This document shows positions 14,496 through 22,258 of a stretch of DNA of 41,453 nt, in pieces. The DNA is from Clostridiaceae bacterium (GTDB lineage: Bacteria > Bacillota > Clostridia > DSM-8532). The notes under the pieces were generated by a model. That model ran no database searches. It was not told where the DNA came from and saw only the letters and a list, made by a program, of their open reading frames with translations. Each line of letters begins with the position of its first letter. Position 1 is the stretch's first letter. The stretch lies in assembly GCA_012520615.1 (NCBI GenBank), contig JAAYNX010000145.1:1-41453 (forward strand). Direction: 5' to 3'. A program made the position numbers and the translations under genes.

Positions 14496-15155
14496 TTAAA
14501 CTGCACCTTGATGAAGAATTATTTTCCCCCGGCCTAAAGTGACCTGACCCTTAGACTCCATTTCTTTTAATAGTCTGCTTACTACTTCTCTGGCTGTTCC
14601 AAGTTCTGCTGCCACTGTTTCGTGTGTTGCGTACAACGGATAGGCCCCACCGGCTGTTTTTGTTATCAGAAAATCTACAAGACGATCACTTGTCCGCTTA
14701 AAAGTTACGTTTTCAAGAAGACCTAATAAAGAATAGAATTTTGCAGACATAGAAGAAAAAATGAATTTTTGAACGGATGGGATCTCATAAAAATATCTCT
14801 TAAAAAGTTCAATGGGAATAAATACAATATCGGATAGCTGCTCAGCAGCAGCAGCCACTGGAAAGGGGATATCTCCCGTGCCGAGCATGCATGATATAGT
14901 AAGTACACAGGTTTCACCTCTGCTAATGCGATAGAGAGTTATTTCCTTGCCTTCTTCGGATAATTTGTAAATCCTGATAATTCCGGAGAGAACTAATATA
15001 ACCCCTGAACATTCACGGCTTTCATCCAGTAGAACCATACCCGGTTCCACTCTTTGATGATATAGAAAACTCAAGAATTTTTCCTTTTTATCACCTAATT
15101 CATTTATGAAAGGAAAAGCCTTAGAAAGATCAACTTTTACTTTTTCATCAAGCAT
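14496..15155 (-). CDS. Crp/Fnr-family transcription regulator
   Basis: This 219-residue protein has an N-terminal cyclic-nucleotide-binding-like beta-barrel (about 20-135) and a C-terminal winged helix with recognition region LGTAREVVSRLLKEMES (185-201). The FNR-type N-terminal cysteine cluster is absent. The barrel has Cys83 and Cys89 in RGETCVLTISCMLG and Cys49 near a turn, which could sense redox or reactive sulfur; this is inference. The residues that bind cAMP in Crp are not obvious. I chose the ATG at 15155 because GGAGGAG lies just upstream. The fusion gene begins 110 nt downstream on the same strand, after two Crp-like palindromes, so it is the likely target. Confidence 0.88.
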   Translation of the reverse strand: MLDEKVKVDLSKAFPFINELGDKKEKFLSFLYHQRVEPGMVLLDESRECSGVILVLSGIIRIYKLSEEGKEITLYRISRGETCVLTISCMLGTGDIPFPVAAAAEQLSDIVFIPIELFKRYFYEIPSVQKFIFSSMSAKFYSLLGLLENVTFKRTSDRLVDFLITKTAGGAYPLYATHETVAAELGTAREVVSRLLKEMESKGQVTLGRGKIILHQGAV

Positions 15156-15177
15156 ATATTCTCCTCCGACTATCAAC

Positions 15178-15186
15178 ATAATAGCA
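15178..15186 (-). promoter_or_regulatory. Extended -10 promoter of the Crp/Fnr gene
   Basis: The minus strand reads TGCTATTAT, identical to the element before the fusion gene. It begins right after the T-tract of the trxA terminator and has no clear -35. Confidence 0.4.
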
Positions 15187-15191
15187 CACAA

Positions 15192-15225
15192 AAAAAGAAA
15201 AAGACAGGGTTAACCCGTCTTTTTG
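15192..15225 (-). terminator. Terminator after thioredoxin
   Basis: On the minus strand, AAAAAGACGGG and CCC(T)GTCTTTTT form a stem around TTAA with one bulged base. T-rich sequence (CTTTTTTT) follows. Confidence 0.75.
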
Positions 15226-15277
15226 GCAGCAATCTGCTGAAGGTCGAGGGGAATATGGAAAAATGAAAAAATTATTA

Positions 15278-15586
15278 TCAGAGCATGTTCTTAAAATCTT
15301 CCTTGCTTCTGAACCCTACAACTTTATTGGTGGCTTTCCCCTGTTTAAATGCTATTACAGTAGGAATGCTCATTACACCGAATTTACTTGCCAATTCCGG
15401 TTCTTCATCCACATTTACTTTTAGTATTTTAACTTTGCCACTCATTTCACCGGCCAATTCGTCAAGTACTGGGCTCAGCATACGGCAAGGTCCACACCAA
15501 GGCGCCCAAAAGTCGACTAGTACTGGTAAGCTTGAACCTGAAATTTCTTTATCAAAATCATTTTTTGTAACGTGTTTAACATTCAT
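15278..15586 (-). CDS. trxA: Thioredoxin
   Basis: This 102-residue cytoplasmic thioredoxin has the active site WAPWCGPCRM (about residues 27-36), VDFWAPWC before it, and the cis-proline region GVMSIPTVIAFKQG. The two CGPC cysteines reduce disulfides in target proteins and take electrons from thioredoxin reductase, which is not in this window. The length is standard. AAGGGAG lies about 10 nt before the ATG. It precedes the Crp/Fnr gene and the sulfur-transfer fusion on the same strand, which suggests it serves the same redox function, although a terminator separates it from them. Confidence 0.95.
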   Translation of the reverse strand: MNVKHVTKNDFDKEISGSSLPVLVDFWAPWCGPCRMLSPVLDELAGEMSGKVKILKVNVDEEPELASKFGVMSIPTVIAFKQGKATNKVVGFRSKEDFKNML

Positions 15587-15678
15587 TGATGCTCAACTCC
15601 CTTCAAATTTTTGTATGAATAATAGCTTCAATAATAATATACCCTGTTTGACAAGATTATTCTGTGATAAAGTTACAG

Positions 15679-15707
15679 TTTATAAAACCGGATTCTTATG
15701 CTATAAT
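15679..15707 (+). promoter_or_regulatory. Sigma-A promoter for the cyclophilin transcript
   Basis: TTTATA (15679-15684), a 17-nt spacer ending TGC, then a perfect TATAAT (15702-15707) make an extended -10 promoter. Transcription would start near 15714. Confidence 0.65.
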
Positions 15708-15738
15708 GTTTTGGTTCATATTTTGGAGAGAACAATTT

Positions 15739-15783
15739 ATGTTTAAGGGACACATATTTTGGAGGCGATTAAGATATTTATGA
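15739..15783 (+). CDS. Possible 14-codon leader peptide before the cyclophilin gene
   Basis: An ATG with GGAGAG 8 nt upstream opens a frame for [14 protein letters not shown]. Its TGA overlaps the ATG of the cyclophilin gene (ATGA). Inside it lies GGAGG (15761-15765), 14 nt before the cyclophilin ATG, a rather long spacing. Ribosomes ending the leader could restart on the main gene, giving translational coupling. The peptide is basic and aromatic. It may have no function of its own, or the frame may be chance. Confidence 0.35.
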   Translation: MFKGHIFWRRLRYL

Positions 15784-16502
15784 AATTAATTAATATAATA
15801 AAATCTGCGGGGCTAATTATTCTTTGTTCCACATTATTTGCCGGATGCGCCGGCAAACAGCCAAAGACTATAACATTCGGTGAAGGAGAGAACCAAATGA
15901 CAATAACACCCGGATATCAGTTTATTCCAGTTAAAGATGAGGATACCAAGGCTATTATTAAAACCAATATGGGTGATATAAAAATTAAATTATTTCCCGA
16001 TAAAGCGCCAAAGGCAGTTGAAAACTTTATAACCCACGCAAAAAACGGATATTACGATAATGTTATATTCCATAGGGTAATTAAGGATTTTATGATACAA
16101 GGCGGTGATCCTCTGGGCAACGGCACAGGTGGCGAGAGTATTTGGGGGCAACCCTTTGAAGATGAGCCTAACCCTGATCTGTTAAATTATCGGGGAGCAC
16201 TCTCTATGGCCAATGCAGGACCAAATACCAATGGCAGCCAGTTTTTTATTGTACAGAAGAAGGAAATGTCTGCTGATGATATCGTCTTTCTTGATCAGTC
16301 GGTCTATCCCAAAGAGATTATTAAGATTTACAAAGAAAAGGGTGGAACTCCGTGGCTTGATTTTAGACATACCGTATTCGGACAGGTTTATGAAGGAATG
16401 GATGTGGTGGATAAAATCGCAGCTGTTAATACAGATGGTAAAGATAAGCCCTTGGAGGATGTTATAATATTATCTATTGAAGTAACAGAAGGGACAAAAT
16501 AG
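15780..16502 (+). CDS. Cyclophilin-type peptidyl-prolyl isomerase lipoprotein
   Basis: This 240-residue exported foldase has a signal peptide that ends in lipobox LFAGC (Cys23), so it should be anchored to the outer face of the membrane. The cyclophilin domain (about 60-238) has the catalytic arginine and surrounding residues in [17 protein letters not shown] and the substrate-site stretch GSQFFIV. The [17 protein letters not shown] end is also typical. A 30-residue insertion before FRHTVFG, rich in Lys and Ile, is seen in other clostridial members. It probably helps exported proteins fold by turning prolyl bonds. The start is the ATG at 15780; an earlier in-frame TTG (15759) overlaps the GGAGG and is unlikely. 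The YdcF gene follows closely. Confidence 0.93.
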   Translation: MKLINIIKSAGLIILCSTLFAGCAGKQPKTITFGEGENQMTITPGYQFIPVKDEDTKAIIKTNMGDIKIKLFPDKAPKAVENFITHAKNGYYDNVIFHRVIKDFMIQGGDPLGNGTGGESIWGQPFEDEPNPDLLNYRGALSMANAGPNTNGSQFFIVQKKEMSADDIVFLDQSVYPKEIIKIYKEKGGTPWLDFRHTVFGQVYEGMDVVDKIAAVNTDGKDKPLEDVIILSIEVTEGTK

Positions 16503-16510
16503 AGGAATTG

Positions 16511-17299
16511 ATGAACAACAAGCAACGCGGCAGAAGGATTTTTGCCGCATTTCTAATAATATTAGGCATATTGCTTTGCATGAACACGATTTTTGCACAC
16601 AATTATTCTAACGATTGGAATTTTGGTGTTATAATGCCCTCGGTAATTGGGCTTTGCTGCTTTGCATTTTCTGCAATATTGTTGCGCACCAAAGGCCCGG
16701 TTATTAAGAAAAAAGGGTTAAGAATAGCATTTATCGCAGTTTTTATCATTTGTTCTTTATTTTTTATCGCCGTTGAAGCCTTGATAATTGCAGACCCATT
16801 CACCCATGGGAAGCAACAGGCCGGGAAGGTGGATACCGTAATTGTTCTAGGCTGTGGAATATGGCCTGATGGTAGACCTACCTTAGCTCTTGCTATGCGT
16901 CTTAATAAGGCCATCGAATATTATGAAGAAAACCCGCATGTAAACATAATAGTTTCGGGCGGGCAGGGGCCAAACGAGCCCTATCCTGAAGCTTTAGCCA
17001 TGAAAGAGTATTTGATTAACCATGGTATACCGGATGAAAAAATAATAAAAGAAGATAAATCAACCAGTACAAGAGAAAACTTTGAGTATTCAAGAAGATT
17101 AATGAATATCAGTGATGATAAAATCGAAAAGATAGTTTTTATTACAAACGATTTTCATGTGTTCCGCGCCCGGATTCTAGCCCGACGATTTGGCTTTGAA
17201 GCCTATGCTATTGCAGCTCCAACACCAAGCGTGATAATTCTAAACAGCTATCTGCGTGAATTTTTCGCCTTTGTAAAATCAATGCTGGTAGATTATTGA
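16511..17299 (+). CDS. YdcF/DUF218-family membrane protein
   Basis: This 262-residue protein has three N-terminal membrane segments (within about residues 10-95) and a DUF218 domain (about 105-255). Domain motifs are VDTVIVLGCGIWPDGRPT, IIVSGGQGPNEPYPEA, KSTSTRENFEYS and FITNDFHVFRARILARR. Relatives include SanA and YdcF, linked to envelope barrier function, and some bind S-adenosylmethionine; the reaction is unknown. The ATG at 16511 has GAGGA just before it. It starts 8 nt after the cyclophilin stop, so the two form an operon with a probable shared cell-envelope role. Its stop codon lies within a 16-bp tandem duplication. Confidence 0.87.
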   Translation: MNNKQRGRRIFAAFLIILGILLCMNTIFAHNYSNDWNFGVIMPSVIGLCCFAFSAILLRTKGPVIKKKGLRIAFIAVFIICSLFFIAVEALIIADPFTHGKQQAGKVDTVIVLGCGIWPDGRPTLALAMRLNKAIEYYEENPHVNIIVSGGQGPNEPYPEALAMKEYLINHGIPDEKIIKEDKSTSTRENFEYSRRLMNISDDKIEKIVFITNDFHVFRARILARRFGFEAYAIAAPTPSVIILNSYLREFFAFVKSMLVDY

Positions 17300-17325
17300 G
17301 AGGCCTTACTATTGAGAGGCCTTAC
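17294..17325. repeat. 16-bp perfect tandem duplication at the end of the YdcF gene
   Basis: TATTGAGAGGCCTTAC occurs twice back to back (17294-17309, 17310-17325). The first copy holds the final Tyr and the TGA stop codon. It lies just before the 3' end of the convergent DUF4364 gene. Confidence 0.9.
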
Positions 17326-17332
17326 GGCGCTC

Positions 17333-17875
17333 TCACTGGCTCTCTTTATCCTTGCCCAAAAGAACTGCGATTACTTCCGGGTATATTTCCTTAGCGTGAG
17401 TCTTCCAATTCTTGCAGATGGAACGGGCATCGTCCCTTGAACCTACCGAAAGCCGGATATCTATAAGGGGTTTGAAATCCTCCAGGATTCTGCACTTTAC
17501 TTCATACTCATCCTCGTTTTCAAGAGTATATTCAGCAACTACTGATGTTTCAAGCCTCATAACAGAACGGATAGCATCAATGTTATGATCAAGTCTTGAG
17601 CGAATTCCGAGGGGAACAATGTCAATAAACATTTCCAGCATTTTTTCTCCTTCATCGGAAAGACTGTAATAATCCAAATCATCTTTAGTCTCGGATAAAA
17701 TAAGCTTGTCTTGCTGCATTTCGTGGACACTTTGCTGAAGGAGAAAATAATTCATATAACGGTTCTCAAGCATTATTCTTGTTAACTGCATATTACTTAC
17801 GGGTATTCGTACCTTACTCATAAAATATAAAAGCAAAACTTTATTTTCGGCTTTTTCACGGTTTTCTAAATCCAT
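17333..17875 (-). CDS. DUF4364-family winged-helix protein
   Basis: This 180-residue cytoplasmic protein matches DUF4364, a family widespread in Clostridia. The N-terminus (about 8-75) has the look of a winged helix: ENKVLLLYFMSKVRIPVSN, then LQQSVHEMQQDKLI and YYSLSDEGEKMLEMF, similar to the PadR/MarR wing. The rest is an alpha/beta domain with VVAEYTLENEDEYEVKCRIL. Members are presumed transcription regulators but no targets are established. AAGGAG lies about 9 nt before the ATG. It is divergent from aconitase, so it could regulate the TCA genes; that is only a positional argument. Confidence 0.85.
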   Translation of the reverse strand: MDLENREKAENKVLLLYFMSKVRIPVSNMQLTRIMLENRYMNYFLLQQSVHEMQQDKLILSETKDDLDYYSLSDEGEKMLEMFIDIVPLGIRSRLDHNIDAIRSVMRLETSVVAEYTLENEDEYEVKCRILEDFKPLIDIRLSVGSRDDARSICKNWKTHAKEIYPEVIAVLLGKDKESQ

Positions 17876-17969
17876 TCTTTAGTACTCCTTACCATATTCT
17901 ATAATAGGCATATTTCCATATGTAGGACAGGAAGAGTATTATCCAGTTTTATTATCCTGCCCGCTACTA

Positions 17970-18076
17970 GCTACTCTCTTTGTTCGCAGAGTAGCACCTC
18001 AAAAGATTTCGAATGGGTCCCGAGCAATTGAAACCCGAGGTAAAATTTATCCATACTTACAATCTCGTATGTATGG
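17970..18076 (+). ncRNA. Candidate structured RNA element, unidentified
   Basis: Three stem-loops stand in a row. GCTACTCT/AGAGTAGC (17970-17977 with 17988-17995) is perfect. ACCTC/GAGGT (17996-18000 with 18037-18041) encloses GGGT/ACCC (18015-18018 with 18033-18036). CCATAC/GTATGG (18051-18056 with 18071-18076) closes the group. The orientation and function are unknown. It matches none of the riboswitch consensus cores I know well. It may instead be a bidirectional terminator region without T-runs. Confidence 0.3.
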
Positions 18077-18164
18077 TAAAACGTTATTCTCTTTATAAGT
18101 ATAATTAAAGTAGGGTTGTCTTACAATAAAAAGTTAGTGACTTATGCATATTGCTTATTGTAAG
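18056..18164. promoter_or_regulatory. Three CTTACAAT octamers upstream of aconitase, possible operator
   Basis: CTTACAAT is at 18056-18063 and 18120-18127, and its complement ATTGTAAG at 18157-18164. The last two extend to a perfect 10-bp inverted repeat, CTTACAATAA (18120-18129) and TTATTGTAAG (18155-18164), 25 nt apart. The right arm overlaps the -35 and spacer of the promoter. In Bacillus subtilis the LysR-type repressor CcpC binds ATAA/TTAT dyads at citB and citZ; a similar regulator is possible here. Confidence 0.5.
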
Positions 18165-18180
18165 TTAAATAGGGTATAAT
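18151..18180 (+). promoter_or_regulatory. Sigma-A promoter of the aconitase operon
   Basis: TTGCTT (18151-18156), an 18-nt spacer and a perfect TATAAT (18175-18180). The start site would be near 18187, about 20 nt before the ATG at 18209. Confidence 0.65.
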
Positions 18181-18208
18181 TTTCAAAAACAGAGCAAAGG
18201 TGAATTTA

Positions 18209-20128
18209 ATGGCGGGAACAATTACGGAAAAAATTCTAAAAGATCATATAATCGAGGGTGAAGCAAAAGTTGGCTGCGAGGTCGCTCTTAAAATAGACAA
18301 TACACTTACCCAGGATGCAACAGGCACTATGGCTTACCTGCAATTTGAGGCCATTGGAATAGACAGGGTAAAAACTCAATTTAGTGTTAGCTTTGTAGAC
18401 CATAACACTCTTCAGACAGATTTTAAAAATGCTGATGATCACAGATTCTTGGAATCTATAGCCAAAAGATACGGCCTTTATTTTTCAAAACCGGGCAACG
18501 GAATATGTCATCAGCTTTTTTTGGAGCGGTTTGCAATACCCGGAAATACGCTTATAGGTTCTGACAGCCATACTCCCACAGCCGGTGGCATGGGATGCTT
18601 TGCTATGGGAGCAGGTGGCCTTGATGTAGCTTGTGCTATGGCGGGTGCACCTTTTCGTATTAAATATCCCAAAGTAGTGGGAATTGAACTTACCGGAAAG
18701 CTTAGTCCTTGGGTTTCTGCTAAGGATGTTATTTTAGAAGTTCTTCGTCTTGTTGATGTAAAAGGTAATGTGGGCAAGGTTTTTGAATATTTTGGAGAAG
18801 GCGTAGGTACTTTAAGCGTTCCGGATCGTGCCACTATAACCAATATGGGTACTGAAACAGGTTGTACCACAAGCATATTCCCCAGTGACGATATTACTTA
18901 TAAATTTTTAAAGGCCCAGGGCAGAGAAAAAGATTTTAGACGCTTAGAGGCCGATAGTGACGCAGTTTATGATGAAATAATCAAAATAAATCTTTCTGAA
19001 ATAGAACCTATGGCAGCTCTTCCCCATAGCCCGGGATCGGTTAAAAGAGTTAGAGAGGTAGGGCCTATCAAGGTTGATCAGGTAGCAATAGGATCATGTA
19101 CGAATTCTTCGCTGCGGGATCTTAAAATAGTTGCACAAACCCTTAAAGGCCAGACTATTTCAGACAATCTACATGTATTTATCAGCCCGGGTTCAAGGCA
19201 GGTTGTAGAGCATTTGGCCGAAGACGGCGATTATACAAAGCTTGTGAGGTCAGGAGCCAGAATTATGGAAAATGCCTGCGGCGCATGTATTGGTATGGGA
19301 TGTGCTCCCGGTTCGGCTGGTGTTTCTGTGAGAACATTTAATCGTAACTTTGAAGGAAGAAGCGGTACCAAGGATGCTAAGGTCTATCTGGTAAGCCCCG
19401 AAACGGCTGCTGCCACAGCACTGAAAGGTGTATTGACAGATCCGAGAGACCTTGGTGATTATCCTGGGGTTAAATTACCGGACAGCTTTATAATAAATGA
19501 TAATATGATTTTAAAGCCTCTTAACGAGGAAGATGCCAAAAAAGTTGAGATAAAAAGAGGCCCTAATATTAAGCCTCTTCCATCTTTTGAGCCACTATCT
19601 GATACCCTCGAGGGCAAAGTGCTGATTAAGGTTGAGGATAATATAACAACCGATCATATAATGCCTGCCGGGGCTAAGATTCTTCCTTTCAGGAGCAATA
19701 TACCTGAGATTTCTAAATTTGTGTTTGAGGCTGTAGACCCTAAGTTTTATGAAAAGGCCAGAGAATACAACGGAGGCTTTATTATAGGCGGGGAAAATTA
19801 CGGTCAGGGATCCAGCCGTGAGCATGCTGCCCTTGCCCCAAAATACCTTGGAGTCAAGGCTGTAATTGTAAAAAGCTTTGCAAGGATACATCTTGCTAAC
19901 CTTATTAACTTTGGCATTGTACCGCTAACATTTAAAAATCCTTCTGATTATGATAACCTTAGTGAAGGTGACAAACTTGAAGTGGAAATAGGAGATCTAA
20001 AAGGAGCATGTGTGCTTAAAAATCTTACCAAAGGCATTACCATAGAGCTTGAGCATACATTATCCCCCTTGGATTCCGAGATACTGAAATCAGGCGGAAA
20101 GCTTCCCTGGATAAAGAAACAATTTTGA
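18209..20128 (+). CDS. acn: Aconitate hydratase (short, Aquifex type)
   Basis: This 639-residue enzyme turns citrate into isocitrate using a [4Fe-4S] cluster. The cluster ligands are Cys297 in GSCTNSS, and Cys357 and Cys360 in ACGACIGMG. The substrate-binding regions GSDSHTPTAGGMGCFAMGAGG and NYGQGSSREHAALAP are kept, the latter in the C-terminal swivel domain. It is shorter than AcnA/AcnB (about 850-900 residues) and resembles the LeuC-like form described for Aquifex. The ATG at 18209 has AAAGGTG 6 nt upstream; a GTG at 18200 overlaps that site and is unlikely. It leads an operon with icd 28 nt downstream. Confidence 0.93.
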   Translation: MAGTITEKILKDHIIEGEAKVGCEVALKIDNTLTQDATGTMAYLQFEAIGIDRVKTQFSVSFVDHNTLQTDFKNADDHRFLESIAKRYGLYFSKPGNGICHQLFLERFAIPGNTLIGSDSHTPTAGGMGCFAMGAGGLDVACAMAGAPFRIKYPKVVGIELTGKLSPWVSAKDVILEVLRLVDVKGNVGKVFEYFGEGVGTLSVPDRATITNMGTETGCTTSIFPSDDITYKFLKAQGREKDFRRLEADSDAVYDEIIKINLSEIEPMAALPHSPGSVKRVREVGPIKVDQVAIGSCTNSSLRDLKIVAQTLKGQTISDNLHVFISPGSRQVVEHLAEDGDYTKLVRSGARIMENACGACIGMGCAPGSAGVSVRTFNRNFEGRSGTKDAKVYLVSPETAAATALKGVLTDPRDLGDYPGVKLPDSFIINDNMILKPLNEEDAKKVEIKRGPNIKPLPSFEPLSDTLEGKVLIKVEDNITTDHIMPAGAKILPFRSNIPEISKFVFEAVDPKFYEKAREYNGGFIIGGENYGQGSSREHAALAPKYLGVKAVIVKSFARIHLANLINFGIVPLTFKNPSDYDNLSEGDKLEVEIGDLKGACVLKNLTKGITIELEHTLSPLDSEILKSGGKLPWIKKQF

Positions 20129-20156
20129 TTAATAAGTCGATTTTAGGAGGAAATAG

Positions 20157-21377
20157 ATGGCTAAAATTATTATGAAAACACCCCTTGTTGAAATGGACGG
20201 GGACGAAATGACCAGAATAATCTGGAAGTGGATTAAAGATATTCTGATTATCCCTTATGTTGACCTTAAAACAGAGTATTATGATTTAGGCTTGGAATTC
20301 AGAGAGAAAACAAATGACCAGGTTACAATCGATTCTGCTGAGGCTACAAAAAAATATGGGGTGGCTGTTAAATGCGCTACTATCACTCCTAATGCAGCTC
20401 GTGTTAAGGAATATAATCTGAAGGAAATGTGGAAGAGCCCTAATGGAACTATTCGTGCAATTTTAGACGGCACGGTTTTCAGAGAGCCTATCTTGGTAAA
20501 AGGAATAAGCCCCTTTGTGAGAACTTGGAAGAAGCCTATTTCTATTGCGCGTCACGCCTATGGAGACGTATATAAAAATACCGAAATGAAAATCCAAGGC
20601 GGGGGAAAGGCCGAGTTGGTATTTACCGATAAAAACGGAAACGAAACCAGAAAAACCATCCATGATTTTACCGACGACGGTATTATTATGGGTATGCACA
20701 ATACAAAAAAATCAATTGAGAGCTTTGCTCGTGCATGCTTTAATTATGCTTTAGACAAGAAACAGGATATATGGTTTGCCACAAAGGATACCATATCCAA
20801 AACATACGATCATACTTTTAAAGATATCTTCCAGGATATCTTTGATGCAGAGTATGCAGATAAATTTAAAGATGCAGGAATAGAGTATTTTTATACCCTT
20901 ATTGATGATGTGGTAGCAAGAGTAATGCGCTCTGAGGGCGGATTTATTTGGGCTTGCAAAAACTATGACGGAGATGTTATGTCAGATATGGTTGCATCTG
21001 CTTTTGGAAGCTTGGCCATGATGACCTCGGTTTTGGTTTCCCCTGAGGGATACTATGAATATGAAGCAGCCCATGGCACGGTTCAACGCCACTATTACCA
21101 ACATCTTGAGGGTAAAGAAACCTCAACGAACTCTGTGGCGACTATTTTTGCTTGGACCGGTGCCCTGAGAAAAAGGGGTCAGCTTGACGGTATTTCTGAG
21201 CTTGTAACCTTTGCCGATATGCTTGAAAAAGCGTGCGTTCAAACCATTGAAGAAGGTACTATGACAAAGGATTTGGTGGCGTTATCCGAACTTGAAAACA
21301 AAAGGATTGTAAATACCAAGGAATTCTTGTACGCCATACAAGACAGATTAAACCAATTGATTGAGCACAAGGAATAA
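20157..21377 (+). CDS. icd: NADP-dependent isocitrate dehydrogenase (eukaryote-like homodimer type)
   Basis: This 406-residue enzyme oxidises isocitrate to 2-oxoglutarate and CO2, giving NADPH. It belongs to the subfamily shared with mitochondrial and cytosolic eukaryotic enzymes: [16 protein letters not shown] near the start, [35 protein letters not shown] and [20 protein letters not shown]. The coenzyme loop reads [20 protein letters not shown], with the Arg-His pair typical of NADP use. Metal ligands lie in the YDGDVMSDM stretch. AGGAGG precedes the ATG. It follows aconitase in the same operon and performs the next step. Its product feeds glutamate synthesis in an anaerobe. Confidence 0.95.
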   Translation: MAKIIMKTPLVEMDGDEMTRIIWKWIKDILIIPYVDLKTEYYDLGLEFREKTNDQVTIDSAEATKKYGVAVKCATITPNAARVKEYNLKEMWKSPNGTIRAILDGTVFREPILVKGISPFVRTWKKPISIARHAYGDVYKNTEMKIQGGGKAELVFTDKNGNETRKTIHDFTDDGIIMGMHNTKKSIESFARACFNYALDKKQDIWFATKDTISKTYDHTFKDIFQDIFDAEYADKFKDAGIEYFYTLIDDVVARVMRSEGGFIWACKNYDGDVMSDMVASAFGSLAMMTSVLVSPEGYYEYEAAHGTVQRHYYQHLEGKETSTNSVATIFAWTGALRKRGQLDGISELVTFADMLEKACVQTIEEGTMTKDLVALSELENKRIVNTKEFLYAIQDRLNQLIEHKE

Positions 21378-21384
21378 TAGACAA

Positions 21385-22185
21385 ATGAAGTATGACGGCA
21401 TTGTTATCTTCAGTGATCTTGACGGAACGCTTTTAGATGAAGATAGAAAACTATCAAAAGAAAACATGGATGCTATATCCCGCTTTGTTCAACAAGGCGG
21501 GAGTTTTGGCATAGCCACCGGACGAACAGAAAAAGCGCTTACATTTAACTTCCCCGATCTTAATGTAAATGCTCCCTCTATATTTTTTAATGGTGCTTTG
21601 GCTTGTGATGCCAATTGTGAGAGGGTTTTATTCAATTACACAATACCAGATAGTTATGAGGCTATAATTAAAAGAATCTTAGCAAAATACCCCAAAGTGG
21701 GCTGTGAGATAAATTTACGCAAGAAGGCTTATGTATTTAATCTTAACGATAATCTTCGAACACAGATTAAAAGAGAGGGCCTTGAGTGGGAGGAGTCTGC
21801 ATGGGAGGATATCCCGGGTGGATGGATTAAAGTTCTGTTTGCAGACAGACGTGAAACACTAAAAGAAATAAAAGCTGATTTAGAGCAATTAAATAATGAT
21901 ATTAATGTGGTATTCTCGGAATATGATCTATTGGATATAATGGCGAAAGGTGTTTCTAAGGGCGCTGCTTTAGATAAGTTGAAATCAATCTACAAAGAAA
22001 GCTGGCGTTTTACAGTTGCTGTCGGTGATAATCATAACGATCTGGAATTGATACAAGCGGCTGATTTAGGTATTGCAGTAGATAATGCTGTGCCAGCTGT
22101 AAAAGATGCTTCTGCCATTACAATTGAAAATCATAATACCCCATGCATACCTCAGGTTTTAGATATACTGGAAACATATTTGTAA
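21385..22185 (+). CDS. HAD-family phosphatase, Cof subfamily
   Basis: This 266-residue cytoplasmic hydrolase has the HAD nucleophile motif FSDLDGTLLDE (about residues 9-19). Motif II lies in FGIATGRTEKAL. MAKGVSKGAALDKL holds the lysine of motif III, and VGDNHNDLELIQAADLGIAV the acidic residues of motif IV. The Cof-type cap lies between motifs II and III. Such enzymes remove phosphate from sugar phosphates or cofactors; the substrate is not predictable. An earlier in-frame TTG at 21361 lies inside icd. I prefer the ATG at 21385, 7 nt after the icd stop, with AAGGA about 11 nt upstream. It is the third gene of the acn operon; no functional link is obvious. Confidence 0.87.
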   Translation: MKYDGIVIFSDLDGTLLDEDRKLSKENMDAISRFVQQGGSFGIATGRTEKALTFNFPDLNVNAPSIFFNGALACDANCERVLFNYTIPDSYEAIIKRILAKYPKVGCEINLRKKAYVFNLNDNLRTQIKREGLEWEESAWEDIPGGWIKVLFADRRETLKEIKADLEQLNNDINVVFSEYDLLDIMAKGVSKGAALDKLKSIYKESWRFTVAVGDNHNDLELIQAADLGIAVDNAVPAVKDASAITIENHNTPCIPQVLDILETYL

Positions 22186-22258
22186 TGTTTTGCTATTAAA
22201 TAGTGTTGGTAAATTATTGATAGCAGGTAATTTGCCGTTTTACCGGAGGTGTTACAAT

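Larger units (their letters stand above)
17876..18208. other. 333-bp gap between divergent DUF4364 and aconitase genes
   Basis: From left to right it holds the presumed DUF4364 promoter side (17880-17960), a group of stem-loops (17970-18076), three copies of the octamer CTTACAAT, and the aconitase promoter (18151-18180). I see no open reading frame with a ribosome site. Confidence 0.6.

Noticed and set aside
18011-18041. Resemblance to the SAM-I riboswitch core (GGTCCCGAGCAATTGAAACCC)
   Set aside because: The conserved CTTATCAAGAG, GGAGGGA and GGCAACC blocks are missing, and the downstream gene is aconitase.
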